From: Atriophallophorus winterbourni
Taxonomy: Eukaryota; Platyhelminthes; Trematoda; Plagiorchiida; Microphallidae
Reading direction: 5' to 3'
Assembly: GCA_013407085.1 (NCBI GenBank)
Contig: JACCGJ010000327.1
Span: forward strand, 1 to 64,000
DNA length: 64,000 nucleotides
The notes under the pieces: model-generated
Seen by the model: the letters and a program-made list of their open reading frames with translations, nothing else
The model's database searches: none
Told to the model about the DNA's origin: nothing
Shown here: one piece after another, positions 35,501 through 50,500 of the stretch
Layout: each line of letters starts with the position of its first letter
Position numbering within the stretch: position 1 is the first letter of the stretch
Translations under genes and position numbers: made by a program

Positions 35501-38500
35501 GTTGAGCTACGAGCAGGTCACCGAACCTTGCAGTAAGCTTCAAGTGCAAACTATAGATTAAGTTAAGGGGAAATAGTTTTTGGGGTACACAGATCATTTA
35601 ACATCCGATGAACAGCGCACGCCATCATGAATATGGACTTCTTCGTGGCATCTTCAGAGTAACTCATACCAGGTTGGTCAATGGTGAGAAGCCAGACAAA
35701 CAGTCTCCTTGTTCCTCGTGGACATTGTATACCAGGAGAGGCGTATGAATCCGCAAGGATCACCGGCTCGACTTGTTTGGGATGATGTCGGGAGTCCCTG
35801 CTTGGTCTCTACCTCGTGATTGGCTTGTGAACTGTACCTACAGTATCAGGCCCCGATAGGTGCGATCCTTAATCTCGCTCCGCTGCCTGCGGGTTAGGCT
35901 TTCGGGCCAAAGGCTTGAGGTGGGAGTCCTCAAGATCAACTCCTCTACTTCGGCTTGGGCAACCGGTTAGTATCACGCCTACACCCAAAAGGGTCGCACT
36001 TTTTCATTTTTAAATGATGTATATTATATTATTGTTGACTAATTAATCACCACTTTAGTTGGTCGGGCCTATGAGCCAACCACGAGGAAAGCATGCTGGA
36101 CAAATCAATGGTGGGTGAAATTGGTCAGACTAAAAACAGGCGTATGTCGCAAATACGCATTTTCTGTCCGTACTGTGCAATTGTGGAACAGTTTATCGAC
36201 TCACGTAATACAATCCGAAACCATTGACGCTTTAAAAAATCACTAGATTCGCATATGGACTAGTATGCTTCAACGTAGGATAATATTTAATAATAGTTTA
36301 TGATAATTCTTTTACCATTTCTGTGGGTCTTGTAAAGCATAGCTTTTTAACCCGTAGATCACCTATGAATAAATGTGACCAGGTTAAGATATATTAAGAT
36401 TTCGAAAATCGTCATAGATGTGTAGAACGCATAAAAGTCGCAGCCGAAAAGGGCAACGTCGACCTGAATACTCATCATCATCGTTGGAACGGCGAAAAAA
36501 TCTTCGAAACGCAACTACCAAATAAAAAAACAAAATTTTTGATAATACCTAATACGATTTCTACTGGCCAAGTGCTGCCCGAACACTAGATAAGCATTCG
36601 TGAAAACAGGAAAAAACTCGCAATGCCAAATCGTTTCTAAACAACCACCAATAAAATAGGCTAATATCAGCAACCAGGCTTGTTTGTTTGCTTGTTAGTT
36701 TTCGGTCGGTGAGCAGACAGTGACAATTTTAGTGAATACGCACACACAGCTTTGATCAACCGACAGACCACGCCCCAGTGGTAGCAGGTTGAGTTCATTC
36801 CAAAACGGAGTACCAAACGGACTAGGGCATAAATGTTCGTTATTGATCCATGGGAAAAGTTAACTTTTGGGTAGAGAAGCTGACGAGTATGAAGAGTATG
36901 TGTCTACTCTGAGAACATTACGGACGATGATAATTTGACAAGGCAATTCGCAGTCAACAATAGTTAAGACGGAGTTGGTTCATGTGGAGTCTGCATTCAA
37001 ATTACCAGTAGTAGAGATACATAATTGAGCATCACGAATCAAATAAATTATCAACACACCTCACACTTTACTCTTACATTCTACGCAACTTGATGGCTAG
37101 TTGTTTGCACAGAATATTTGTGATTCTGAATAATAACGGCAGACGAGCTGAATGTGGCCTATCCGTGATTAAATTACGGTTAAAGACGGTTTCTTAAGTA
37201 CTTTTCACTTGTTACAAACAGTCGTAGCAATACTACAAACAAATAAACTAATGAGCTGATACGTCTATCCACTTAATTTTGGGCAGTATGTTGACTGATG
37301 TCAACCAAAAGTTGACCGGACGTTGTCAATAGTGGATATTATTGTTATCTACAATACGAATATCATACGCGAGATGTGGTTGACAAGTCTAAAAAACAGA
37401 ACACTTCATTTAGTATGAAGTTTCGAGGTACCTACACCTCGAATGGAACATGCATTCAAACAAGTTTCGTGAACGAGTAGAGCGACATCAGCATGACAGC
37501 TTCCTTGCGGCTTTCACTGTCATGCATCATAACAAGCTTTTCTCGTCACTCCGCTTGACAACAGTCAAGGTTAAGCAAACACTCCGAAAAGATGCTTAGT
37601 GCAAGACCGCCATTGAACACGGTTTCTGGACATATCCTGAAGCGTAACTAGCCATTGCGTGGTTTCAGAAAGTGATCTGTAAATTCGCGAGCAGGAAATG
37701 TTCCAACATGTTCAACGCGGTCTTTTCTAAAGCTGGGATTGACAGACGGAGAGATGTTAAGAGTTGTTGGGGGGGTGGGGGGTGGAAGGGTCGGACACAG
37801 TTTGAAGAGTAGGGCCAGCAGTAGCTTGTTTTCGCTTACCCGCCCTGCTGTATGCAGCAGGTAAGGCGACCCTGTTTATCGTGCGCGACGGCCGATGCAC
37901 TATGGAGTTGGTTTTCGTAGTAATAGTCATGGTTGTATGCGGGCTGGGATACTGCCAGGTCGCCCATGCCTAGACAGGAGAACAATTAGGGTTCTCGACC
38001 AAAGCCTTTGGCTAAAAAGCCTGACCCACAAGGCAGCGGGTTAGGTTGAGACCGTGTTCGTCTGACCTCTATCCATTGGCCTTCCTGCTGCATCGTGTGT
38101 GAATAAGACGATACTCATTAATAAAATTCACCTCCTGCAACCCTGGGTCGAATATTTTCAAGAACAATTCAGATGCCCTAACGTTGTTTTTATTTGACGC
38201 AACACAATCTTAGGTTACTTGGCAAAGATCATCCAAGTGACTCACAAATTAAATCAAATAGCAAATCCACAACAAATATTCAAGGCTGCTGGCCCCGATG
38301 CCATACAACCTGTTCGGTCCACGTAATCGTCATTGACAGCTTTACAACGGTATGGTATGGTATGAAAGCACAAGCCTGATCCAGGCAAAGTGCCGCACAG
38401 TCACAGACTGCACGTGGGCTAAGATAATGTCAGGTTGCCCAGACCTAGACAGATATGAGGAAGAAAAAAGAACAGAAAATGATAGTGAGACTGCAGCCTA

Positions 38501-41500
38501 TTTCAGCATGAGGCTCACTACCGCTGGCCAAGCAATTTAGCACGGTGTTAGCCGCACAGCACAAAGTACTTCACAATTGTACATCCGTGCGGTAACAAGT
38601 GCTTAAGGGCCATACAACCATGACAGCAAAAAAATCTAAAAGATATGGGGAAAGGTGGAACCTAAAATGAAAATATAAAAGATTAGGCACATACACACTG
38701 CGATGAGGTGCCTACATGTTGAATCAAACATGCATTCAAGCAAGTGTTGTGAACGAGTAGACGGACATTAGCATGAGAACTTCATTGTGGTTTTCACTGT
38801 CACGCATCACAACAAGCTTGTCACGCCACTTCACTTGACAACGGGCAAGAAGAAGATGTCTACAACAAGACCGACAATAAACACAGCTTCGGACCATATC
38901 ACTAAAGGTAAGAAGCCACTACGAATTCTCATGTTTTGAACCCCCACCAGGAAGGCGGGTTGCACCAACCACTGCTAGTTTAACAGTCAAAGCCATCATC
39001 TGCGAGAACAAAGTCAGAGTCTGGCCACCTTTACAACAACGCCCTTTGTAGTTAACAGTGGCAAACAAAACCACGTTAGGAAAACGGTGATTTCGCATTC
39101 GCAATACGTGGCAAAACCAGCAAAGTCAATGTACGTTAACTCGCTTTTCGAAAATATACGTCGCCAGCAAAGATTCTATTTCGGATAGTTGCGTTACGTA
39201 TCCGATGGTGAGGAGACAGCGATTGTTGAAGACCTGCAGACGTCTTGTTTCTTCCTATCTCAGAGACCAGGATTCACATCAGGAAAGTAAAACCACGTGT
39301 ACTGTAGCCTTATATACTCGACCCTTGAGCTTGTGAGACAAACCTGTTTGACGCCACAGATGAGCCAAATTACGAAAAGCTACCGTAGCTCTGGAAATGC
39401 GAGCTAAACAATCGTAACTAATAATGCAACTACCCAATTAGGTAAAACAGTCTACAGTCGCAAGTTCCACTTTATTGAGGGTCGGCGCCATTTATATTGG
39501 ATCACTTGGAGGGTTCAAAGTGCATACCGAAGGATGGTATGGTACTACATAGTCGGAAGCATTAAATCAATTGAACCGGAAGCATTCTGCACGGAGGGTG
39601 TTGCCATCACAAACGCAACGCTTTTCGGTAGCAATATGGAGAAAGAGGACGGGTGAAGAACGATTCGGGTTAGGTTTTCAAATGCCAAACTGAAACATAT
39701 ATATTCTTGCAATGTACCAGCCGTCATATTGCATTGGCAGCTAAAGGCTCTAAATAGTTACCCTTCTAAAGTTGGCGCAGTCAGTCTCTCGGACTGGGCT
39801 TCCCGCGAATCGGTAGCCTGATGGCTAATTACGCTCGAGAAACTGTGTTCAATGACAGTCTTGCACTAAGTATCTTCCCAGGGTGTTTGGTTAATCGCAG
39901 GGGTTCCAAAGGTTGTCATAACTGGGGGTGGCAGTGGAGATAAGCTCCCACTGTTTATAAAATGCTCTCATATGGCACGCGTCTCAAATAGCATCTGACA
40001 ACCAAGTCCAGCTTCTGGCCTGCACGAGTGGCTCCTCGAGCCCGGTTGAACTGCTTCTACCAACAGGAGAAGGGGCGAAGGCGAGTGACTGGCGCCTGAA
40101 AACCAGTTTGCTTCGGGCAGATGGAGCTCGTTAGCCTGGGAGGACATTTCATCTAAGGGAAGGAAAACCCTGATTTTAAACCTCCGCTGCCTTGCGGGAT
40201 ACCCGATCGCGGAAAAGGCTTCGGGAGAAAACCCTGGAACAGAGTCTGGTAGACCACCTCTTTCTGGCAACTCCCTGCTGCCTTGCAGGTCGCAATTGGT
40301 TGTGCAAAGGCTAGAGAAGCTGACTCGAACAAACGCCGAGTGGTGCTGGGGACGCCGCTCTGTACCCAAATCCCCAAGAACCTTCATTGAAGCCGACTCA
40401 TCCTCCAGGAGGAGATAGTCGCACAAATGTAAATGTAATGTTAATCGCAGGCGTCTAAGTAATGTCCATGATGGTAAAGAAGAACTTGACTTTGGATTAT
40501 GAGGGACACAATCCCACCTTCAATTGAGAGTTGGTATATTTTGTACCAAACCTTATAACCCATTGGGCCCATGCTTACCAACGGTTTCTTAAGTATAAGG
40601 TGCTGGTATCTATCGGTTATTTTCCCAGCTATTGTGCTTACCTACTGACACCAGCGTAGGGTGGATATAACTCGGTTAAGCACACTTTCCGAAACGTGCA
40701 AGCAAATGAAAACGGAAGGTGGACTGTCTGATTGAAAGTAGAACGCAATATCATCTAAACCACCGCGTCTGACAATCATATACGAATATTATCGTTATCC
40801 TTTTGCATATCCTTACCGGATTTGAAAGCTTTGAAATATAAAGCGACTGTGTAAACCCTTTTCTATATTTAGTTGCCCGTGCTTTGCACATTTAAAGAGA
40901 TGAGGGTCATTTACGTAGAAGGGTTTTAAGATAAAAGCTAGTGACCACAGCTAGAAAAACCGCTAGAGCCAAAAGAGTAATGGACAAGAGGAAGAGTTAA
41001 AATTTACGCTGTGAAAAAAGTGGTCGCCTTTCGAGAGTTCCTGTATATGGGTAGCCGAACCAGAGATGATTGCAGCGGTTATAATGACCGATGTGATTAC
41101 TGTTTGGAATAAATAAGAGTTGAACCATGACCTTCAATTACAGATTGATCCAATCGAGCGTGACACGAAATACGATTAGCGGGTGAACAAGAAGAAACTG
41201 TCTAGTTGTGTCATCTCATAGTAAACCTCAAATTAAGCTTCATTATAATACCACCGGTAGTGAGGTTTATGCTGATACACACGAGAGCTTCACTGCCACC
41301 ATTTCTCCTATCTACCTAGGACTGCGCAACCTGAATCAGGCTTGTGATTTCATGCATGCATCCATAAAAATGCACTCCAAGTAAGCCTCAATTTTTAATT
41401 AGTCTAAATACTGCGAAATATCTACCGAAGAGTTGAGTGTGTGGAAACTTATTCACGAGGCAGCTGGGAACAAGGCAATCTTGTCTGCGCAATTGTCATA

Positions 41501-44500
41501 TCACTGACAGTCCCGTATGTTTTCCCTAAAGGAAATATGCCTTTTTAATACGGTTGAACGTTTGCCTATTAAATCAACCAAACAATAAATTGATACCAGT
41601 GTACGATAAAATATGTGTTTGTGAAGCACGTTGATATTAGAATAATTCTTAACACATTGAGAAAATTCAACGACGAATTAGAGAAATCCAACCAATAGTT
41701 TACCGGTTGTAGGATAAGACTATACTACCGGAGCAGATAGTCGAGTATAAAAAACGAATGTAAATGGTTTAAGGTGATACGAAAATAATTTCATTCCTTA
41801 AAAACAAGAACTGATGAAACATGATGAGTCGCCGTTCATGATTTCGTGTCAACTGAAAGCTATGCTGCGCAGTTATTATGCTGGACCACAGCGCATGGAC
41901 CCACATGCGTGTAAGGCGTGACAACGGTGTGGAGGCGTTTAACGAGTGTTGAGTTGCGATCGATAATTTTAACGTTAGCGAACGGAAATTGTCCAAAGCG
42001 CACCGATAGGTAGTGCAAGCAATGCTAATCAAAAAGAAAAAAAGCAAAGACCAAATGCAGGAACGCAGGGTAGGAACCATAAAGGAGCTTGGATCTTCGG
42101 GAGCAGTAAAGTAAGTAAGATGATACGAGGAAAATGTATGTAATGTGTGAATGTCATAAGACCAAAATCTACCCCAAACATCAAAAAATGGTCGAAGATC
42201 AAACACGGTTGTTTAATCACGAGTATAATGATTTCAGATTAAACAAACAAACAAACAAACTTGAATGCAAGTGCTACACGGGTTCGTACAACGAACCACG
42301 GTATTCAAACACAGAATAGCATAGTAATTACTGGTCAAGCACTCAAGGCGGTTATGGATGACCAAAGTAATGTGTTGCTCACATCTCCCGGTGTGTAAGT
42401 GCCGGAGATGTCAGATTGAGTTCAGTTTTGTAGGTAAAGTACAAGCGAGAAACAATACTTACGATAATGTTCGCGGATGTGGCAGTTCATTGCCGTTTGA
42501 AGAACGATCGCTCTCAGATAGCAGATCCAAAGCTGAGTAGGAAGAGGATGAGGTGCGACTAACGCTTACATCGCGATATTCCGCCGTACCATGGGCGGAT
42601 CGCATAATAGATGGATTCGTGTTGTTGTGTTGTGATGCGGCAACCACAGCCAAACTAGACAGAAGACGAACATGGGCAGCTGCAGCCGCCGCTATTGCAG
42701 CATGCTGAGAGGCGTCGTTTGAACTGGAAATATAGAAAACAAGAGCATGACAATACACACAAAAAAGCGCACTCAATTAAAGGCATTGAAATTTAATATA
42801 AAAGCGTGACCACCAAAAAATCAGAAATGGCACTTCAAGGATGGTAATATGAACATGACGTTTATCAACATCATCATCAGAAACAGCATTACACCCCCCG
42901 TATGTACCGAATGCTGAACTGCTATATAACCATGAAATAAAATCGGAAAAGATAGTGAAGGGTGGAAATTAAACAGTCGCGGAGTCTATAGGACAATAGA
43001 CACGCACTGGAATGAGGTGCGTGCACTTCAAATAGAACATGATTTCAATTAAATTTCGTGAACGAGTAGAGCGATATCAGTATGACAGATGTAACTAGCC
43101 ACTGCGATATCGGATCGCGGGTCGAGAAGACGGACTGCGCCGAGTTTGGAAGGGTAACAAGTTATGACCAACAACTAACTATACCGTGAGCTAATTACAC
43201 ACAAAAATACTGTCTGAACTATCATTTTGTAGACTCTACATTTGAGTAAAGAGATTCCTTTGTGGTAACCTAGGTTGCGGAAAGCTACGGTCATTTTGGA
43301 AATTCGCGTCGAAACATCGACATCTAACGATGCCGAATCATTGACACAACGATTGAGATGCCTAAAATGATCGACAGCTTCAAATGGCTGATTGTCAAGT
43401 AATGCGGTGCTCCATACATAGATGTGTCGCGGCAGAACACTGCAGTTGGATGATGCGAAATGCATTTTAAATGCTGGAACAATAGGAGCTAGAATGTTTA
43501 GTAAATCTTGTGCATTTGTGTGCATATAACAATATGGTCGAGTTGAACTGAAGGTTGACTTTCATCCGTTGAGTGCCAGGTTGCACATTAACATGTTTTA
43601 TCACAAATGGAAGTAATGTAAATGAATAAACGAGATGGTACACAGAAGTATAGGAACCAATATCTGTGTGCTGGCCTCCAAGAGCAGGCCAGAACATCAA
43701 AGCGGCACAGTCTAACATTTATATTTTCCACTTTGTTAAAAAGCGTTAATAGGCGTTCTTGTCGCTGTCGGAATAAGTGTTCATCTGGGCATAAATTGCT
43801 ACAATAAACAAGCATCACTTGTTGATAGATTTTCAGTTGGGTCTAAGAGTAATGTTGAGTCCAACTGCGCACATCCTAGTCTTAAACGGGATCAAATCAA
43901 TTAGCGAGGATTCGGCAAGCGAATTCAACACTAACCTTCCTATGAGGCCAACTGTGGGATACCCTGGTGAAGCACATAAAGTAGCGAGCCAAAGGCTTTG
44001 AGTGATTAATTTAGCAACGGTAGACGGATAATAAAGCCACCTTTCTGATGGTCAGCAAACATCAACTGCCAAACTATCAAAGGTAAGAAACAATGCAACT
44101 ATTCGGCCAATCTCTCTGAGGGTACTAACAGACGGAGTTCCAATGTGAGCGAGGTTTGAAAAAGTGATCCGTGAATTCACTGATAAATGATGGTCCATCA
44201 ATTTCAGTGAATAATTGAAATAGAGACAACTGTTTAAAGTGAGAGGGGGAGAGTCAGAAGCCCTGTTGTACGCAATAGGCGAGGCGATCATGGAGTTAAT
44301 TTTAGAGTTAATTTCATTGCATTATATGGGCTTGGATACTGCCAGGTTGTCTATGCCTAAACAAGCGAACACTTCTGGATCGAAGCCTTAGGCTGACCCA
44401 TTAAGCGGTGGGTTGGGTTTTGATTATGTTCGCCTGACTTTTATCCATTGACCTGTTCGGTATGAGCGATTCTGGTGATCCCCGGAGAGCACCCATCATT

Positions 44501-47500
44501 ATAGCTCCATGGGTGATGGAAGTACACAAATCATCGAACCATGTTAAGGTCCAGTCTCAGCGAAATGGAATATATTTACGAATGTAACAATGTTATCAAT
44601 CGGGAAGCAAGCTGCTTCCCATTACTAAAGAAAGCACTAGTTTTTCTTTCTCCAACCCGTTCTAAAAATGATTTCACCCCATTAGCGCTTGGAGAATGAA
44701 TGCTGCCAGTAAGAGTGAATCGGTTGAAGAGGCCCATGGTTGATTTTGGTTAGATTGAAAACATTTCGATTCGAGGATACACTTTAATGCCGTCCTGACA
44801 GATGATGGAAAATGAGATTAATTGCAAAAATGTGAAATCATACAACCACAAGCCTAGATCCAGGCAAAGAGCCGCAGAGTTAAAGACTGCACATAGGCTG
44901 AGATATTGACATATTGCTCATGACAATACATATATACGGGAATATAGCAGCAAGACTAAAGAGTGCTTGTACTGTAGCACAGCGCCAACGGCAAATCAAT
45001 TTAGCACGGCAGAACTTTTACAGTACAGCAGTGTTGCACACATCCGTGACACGAATGTAGATTTTTATGTCTCATAACCAGCATATACGTCACATACTTT
45101 TGAAATCGAAAGAAACATGAAAGCAAACAATATGATCTCACACTCAATAGGATCGATTTCTAATGCGTTGATCACATCCTCAGCACTTACACACCACTAC
45201 CGGTTTCTAGCTGTTTGCCGACAACAGGTGGAGACAGTAAGATTAGGATCAGTGAGCCTTGAAGGATTTGTATTTTGCTCTATTTTGTTGCACCGTTATT
45301 CATATGAATTTGCACACAGCTCAATCCTCATACGATAAGTAGCAAGGTGTCTGGCTTTAATATAGATTCTGCGAATGATGATGACTATTGAGTGGAATAT
45401 TTTGATACCGATCGTTTCACCGGATCAATGCATGTACGATGAAACTTCAGGACAATATATCATAATCACGGCTAGTCTCCCCAAAAACCGTGTCTTTTAT
45501 CACAAAGGTTAGTTTCACGCGAGCAAATCAACCATCGCGAGCTTATTGAAAGCATAGGCAAAGATGTGTCAAATCAAAGGATATTACAATGATTGCCAAG
45601 TACTCACCAGGGTGAATTAGATAAGTGATCAAGGGATTGAATACCCGCCGCACGTGAAGTAGAGAGAATTCCACTTCCATGAAACGAGGACAAGGATCGA
45701 TGGGCGGGTTCAACAGCAGATTCTGAGTTAGACAAGCAACCCTGCAATGCGGTTGTGTAATCGGATCGCGGAATCCCAGGAAAGGGTTGTGCGTGCATTT
45801 CTTCGTCGTTCACCAACGCAGGGTGTTGCAGTTTTCTCGATTGGCTGTGCGAGCCCATTGAGCACAAACCAGTGTCCGTCCACCTTCCCAAAAATGGTAT
45901 TGTGGTGCCGCGGGATGAGTTTCCGAATAATTGTGTGGGATATAATGAAGGGTTTTGTGATGCGATTGAAGCTGTGTTCGGGAAAGTACCGTTAGTGAAA
46001 TTCGAAGTTCGTAAACCGTAGACATCTGTTTAAGCAATCACACGAGAGGCATGATATCTAATAACAGCAGCTTATGCAAAAAACTACAAAGTTCGCGATG
46101 GTCAATTAGCTTGTAGGGTAAGTTATCACATGAATATATTTGAGTGGTTTCAAATTTGTCACAGCCGAAGTGGTGTGATGGATAAGCTCCCATTTCCGAA
46201 AAAGCGCCAACGGCGTACAAATCATGTAGCCACAGACAATCAAGTTCAACACCTGGCCTACAAGCGTAGTTCTAAGAGACCCGGTGGAACTTCTTCTACT
46301 GACCATGGAGCGAAGGCAGGTGGCTGGCGCATCAAAACCAATTGGCTTCTAGCAGGTTGAGCTCGTAAGTCCATGAAGGCGATCAACCTATGGAAACGAA
46401 CATCCGTGTCTATGGTAACGCAATCTGGCGGTGAGAACAAAAATGATACTATACTATATGACAGTGAAAGCTGAACCATCCACGAAAACACGACTGGAAG
46501 CTGAATGCTTTCTATTTGTGAAGCATTTATCGCATTTTAAACATAACATGGACTGACCAAATAACAAATGCAAAAGTGCTCTCTAAACCAGGACCACGTG
46601 GCATATTCACTCTAGTATGAAAATACCGCCTGCACGAGCTAGGTCGTATATAGAATGCAAAACGGTAGCATTTCAAAAGATATACGCCATGACGTATTGA
46701 CACCAGGAAGTCAACCATTGGACAACACGTAATTGCGACAGAAAGACTTTGCGGAAAAGGAAGCCAATGATATTGATATTAAGAAACGAGAAGATGTTGC
46801 TTTTGACCGCAAAACTTTGGGGGCACTGCGTGGAGCGAAGATCTGAACATCATTGCTTTTTATTGAAGTCGCGTAACGTGGTACAAGATACTCTACTTGT
46901 AGCAGTTTAGTTGTTTAAAATAGTCACCGCCTGATACACAGCATCTAATATGCATGAAAGCACAAGCCTAATCCAGGGAAGTGCCACAGAGTCACAGATT
47001 GTATGTGGGCTAAGATATTGTCAGGTTGCCCAGGTCTACACAGACAGGAGGAAGAAAATAGAAATTGTAGTGAGATTCCAGCCAATCAATTTAGCATTTA
47101 GTTAAATCCCTACATGAAAATGAATTTCAAGACATAAACGAGGATTTATCTTCGACTTTGCAAAACTGCTTAAGCACAACGTTCAACGATCGGTCTGTGG
47201 ATGAGTAAAAATGATGAGTGACAAACACCGTGAGACCAGTCCCGCGCTGTCGACCTGCTTTTCTAACTTCAGATATCAGACTTCAACTAAAAAGTAATGC
47301 TGTGGTGGATTTCGTGAAATGTACTAACTAAACTGATAACTTGACCGAAAATGTTTTGAAATGAAATAGGCAAGGAATAAAAATCACCTACACTTGAGAA
47401 CAGAAGCAGTTTATAACAAAACTACGTACTGGCTGCTTTGAGAAGTTCCGTATGAAACGCTGCAACTGCTGCCACAGTAGAGGATGTAGACGTTACGGTT

Positions 47501-50500
47501 TCCACAGGCAATGGAGAAGTGCGCCGGTTCGAAGAATCGGAACCCATTGCTGACAAATTTACCGTGGTACTATTGTCTGGTAGTTGTGGATCAGTCTGCA
47601 GTGATGATATTGGGAAAGAAAACTTCCTCGCCTCATTGGTGCTGCGGTTTATGCGGTCGCCTAGCATACAGCGCAAATGAGACGATTCGAGAAGCAAGGC
47701 GGATGTGGGAAGCTCCGTGGATGAGCGCTAAGTGAATAGACGTTGGACCAAATTTACAAACCATGCAGTTGCTGAAAATTTATTTATATGGTATAAAATT
47801 CGATAAATAAATGCGGTTTAATAGTTTTACGCTCTTGTAAGCCGCTCATCATACACACTATGCTTCGTATTGCTGAAGCTGTAGGATTGAGACCATGAGC
47901 TATCAGAAATAGTAGTGTAACAGTTAGTGGAAACTTTTAAACCATCGATCATTAACCGCTGTCAATTTCACATCAATGCCATTTAATATGAGATTTTAAT
48001 TCGTATATTTGCTGAAGAAGACATTCAAATTTAATTGATCAACGCATAACCCTGATCAAAACATGGAACGCTCATATTATCATCGGTTTATTGTGATATG
48101 GATGTCACTACATTCACGGAACATCACCCAGTGATGCAAACGCAATTCAATGAGTGCTAACCACGACTGATCAAATGGAGAAGTGTGAAGCTTTGGATGA
48201 TACACAATTATTCGATTACAATTACACTCTCAATTAGATTCCATGCTGGTGTTGTGAGCGAAGTAGCAACGGATTCCTCGGAATTTGAAAGTATGAGGGA
48301 ATGGTTAACAATAGATCATTGAACACATATTTAAGTGCTTCCAGCATTTGAAAACGGAAAATCAATCGACGATGTTCAAGTGACAGGAAAACTAGACAGC
48401 GCGCATTTAATTAAACTCATCAACATTGACATGTTGGATCAGATGTCACACAAACGACACAGCAACCTTATCAATCCACGATAATAATTCCGAAACATGT
48501 CGGGTATGCGGCAGTTTAGCCTAACTATTAAGACGCGACCATCAAAGACATGTCGCAAATGCTATTGACATTCAATTGTACAAATATTCATGTGCACATG
48601 CACGTAGTCAAGTACGCGCGCATTCAAGTATAAATGCTTGAAATACCAAACAGACGCTTTGTGTAAGGTATTGTGGTTCGGGTTTTAAGCCAAGTTGAAA
48701 AGTTAGTTACTCGTTTCGAAGAGAAGCAGGCTACAATAACAGAGAATGATAAAACGACCCTAGTAGAGTCGCGATATGTAGTCGCTAGCGTATAAATTGC
48801 CATGCTACATGAGAGAGTGGGGGTCATTGGCGTAACCAAAACCATCATCATCAAATTCGCGTCTCTTGTAAACAGGCTATATCGACTTTTAGACGTTTTC
48901 ACAGTCAGCTGGTTTTCTTACGCCTGTGAAGTTCAGTTCGTAATTGCGAAATACGAAAAGCATTATAGAAATGTTCCCACTTCTTAGTTTTAGAGCTGGT
49001 TTCGTTTAAACGCCATAACATTTTGCTGATGTATCTGCTTTTTGGTTAGTGTCTAATAATGAAGCACCCAATAATAATAGCCGAAGTGGAAAGACGGCAC
49101 TGTATTGGTTTAGGACTACTGAGCTTGAAGCCGACAGTACCCGTCTAATGAGATCAAAAAACTTGTACCACCCTAAAGAGTAGTGTGTATGTATGAAAGC
49201 ACAAGCCGGATCCAGGCAAAGTGCCGCACAGTCATAGAGTGCACGTGGGCGATATTACTGTCAGGTTGCCCAGGCCTAGACAGATATGAAAAAGAAAAAA
49301 ATAACAGGAAATGGTAGTGAGACTCCAGCGTATTACAGCATGCAGCTCACTACCCGTAGCCAATCAATTCAGCACATAACTACTGTACGATTGCACATCC
49401 GTGCAGTAGTACCAAGCGTTGAGCTTGTTGTATAGGTAGTGAACGAATTATTGATTAATCACCAGTGAATATCGACCGTGAGTTTGAATTGTGCTTAGCT
49501 GACTGTAGGAGATTCGTTTAGCGCGCTGACTTTGTAGTTCGTTCGTTCATACACGAGTTCAGTTACAGTTGTGTTCTGCGGAACTCACGGCTGGGCAAGT
49601 ATAGCAACCACAGATATAACAGAGCTCTAACTCAATATCAATCGGTTCTTGTGCGATTTTCTCTAAGGAAGTGGAATGGTGTCCTGTTCATTGATGCGAA
49701 ACGTAGGATCTCATCATCATCAGCAAGACAGCATGACAAACCGGTAGCATGTACCGAATGATTAACTGCCATACAACCATGAAAAAGTAAAATCCTAAAA
49801 GATGGGGAAGGGTGGGACTTTAATTGCTACGGCTTCTATAGAAGAGTAAGCACAAACAAACTGGGGAGAGGTGCCTACACCTCGAATGGAACATACATTC
49901 AAACAAGTTTCGTGAACGAGTAGAGCAACATCAGCACGGCAGCTTCCTTGCGGCTTCCACTGTCATGCATCATAACAAGCTTTTCTCGTCACTCCGCTNN
50001 NNNNNNNNNNNNNNNNNNNNNNNNNNNNNNNNNNNNNNNNNNNNNNNNNNNNNNNNNNNNNNNNNNNNNNNNNNNNNNNNNNNNNNNNNNNNNNNNNNNN
50101 NNNNNNNNNNNNNNNNNNNNNNNNNNNNNNNNNNNNNNNNNNNNNNNNNNNNNNNNNNNNNNNNNNNNNNNNNNNNNNNNNNNNNNNNNNNNNNNNNNNN
50201 NNNNNNNNNNNNNNNNNNNNNNNNNNNNNNNNNNNNNNNNNNNNNNNNNNNNNNNNNNNNNNNNNNNNNNNNNNNNNNNNNNNNNNNNNNNNNNNNNNNN
50301 NNNNNNNNNNNNNNNNNNNNNNNNNNNNNNNNNNNNNNNNNNNNNNNNNNNNNNNNNNNNNNNNNNNNNNNNNNNNNNNNNNNNNNNNNNNNNNNNNNNN
50401 NNNNNNNNNNNNNNNNNNNNNNNNNNNNNNNNNNNNNNNNNNNNNNNNNNNNNNNNNNNNNNNNNNNNNNNNNNNNNNNNNNNNNNNNNNNNNNNNNNNN

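Noticed and set aside
41769..42206. 145-codon antisense ORF in TCF intron 6
   Set aside because: No motif and no match to any LINE block; length is within chance for this composition.
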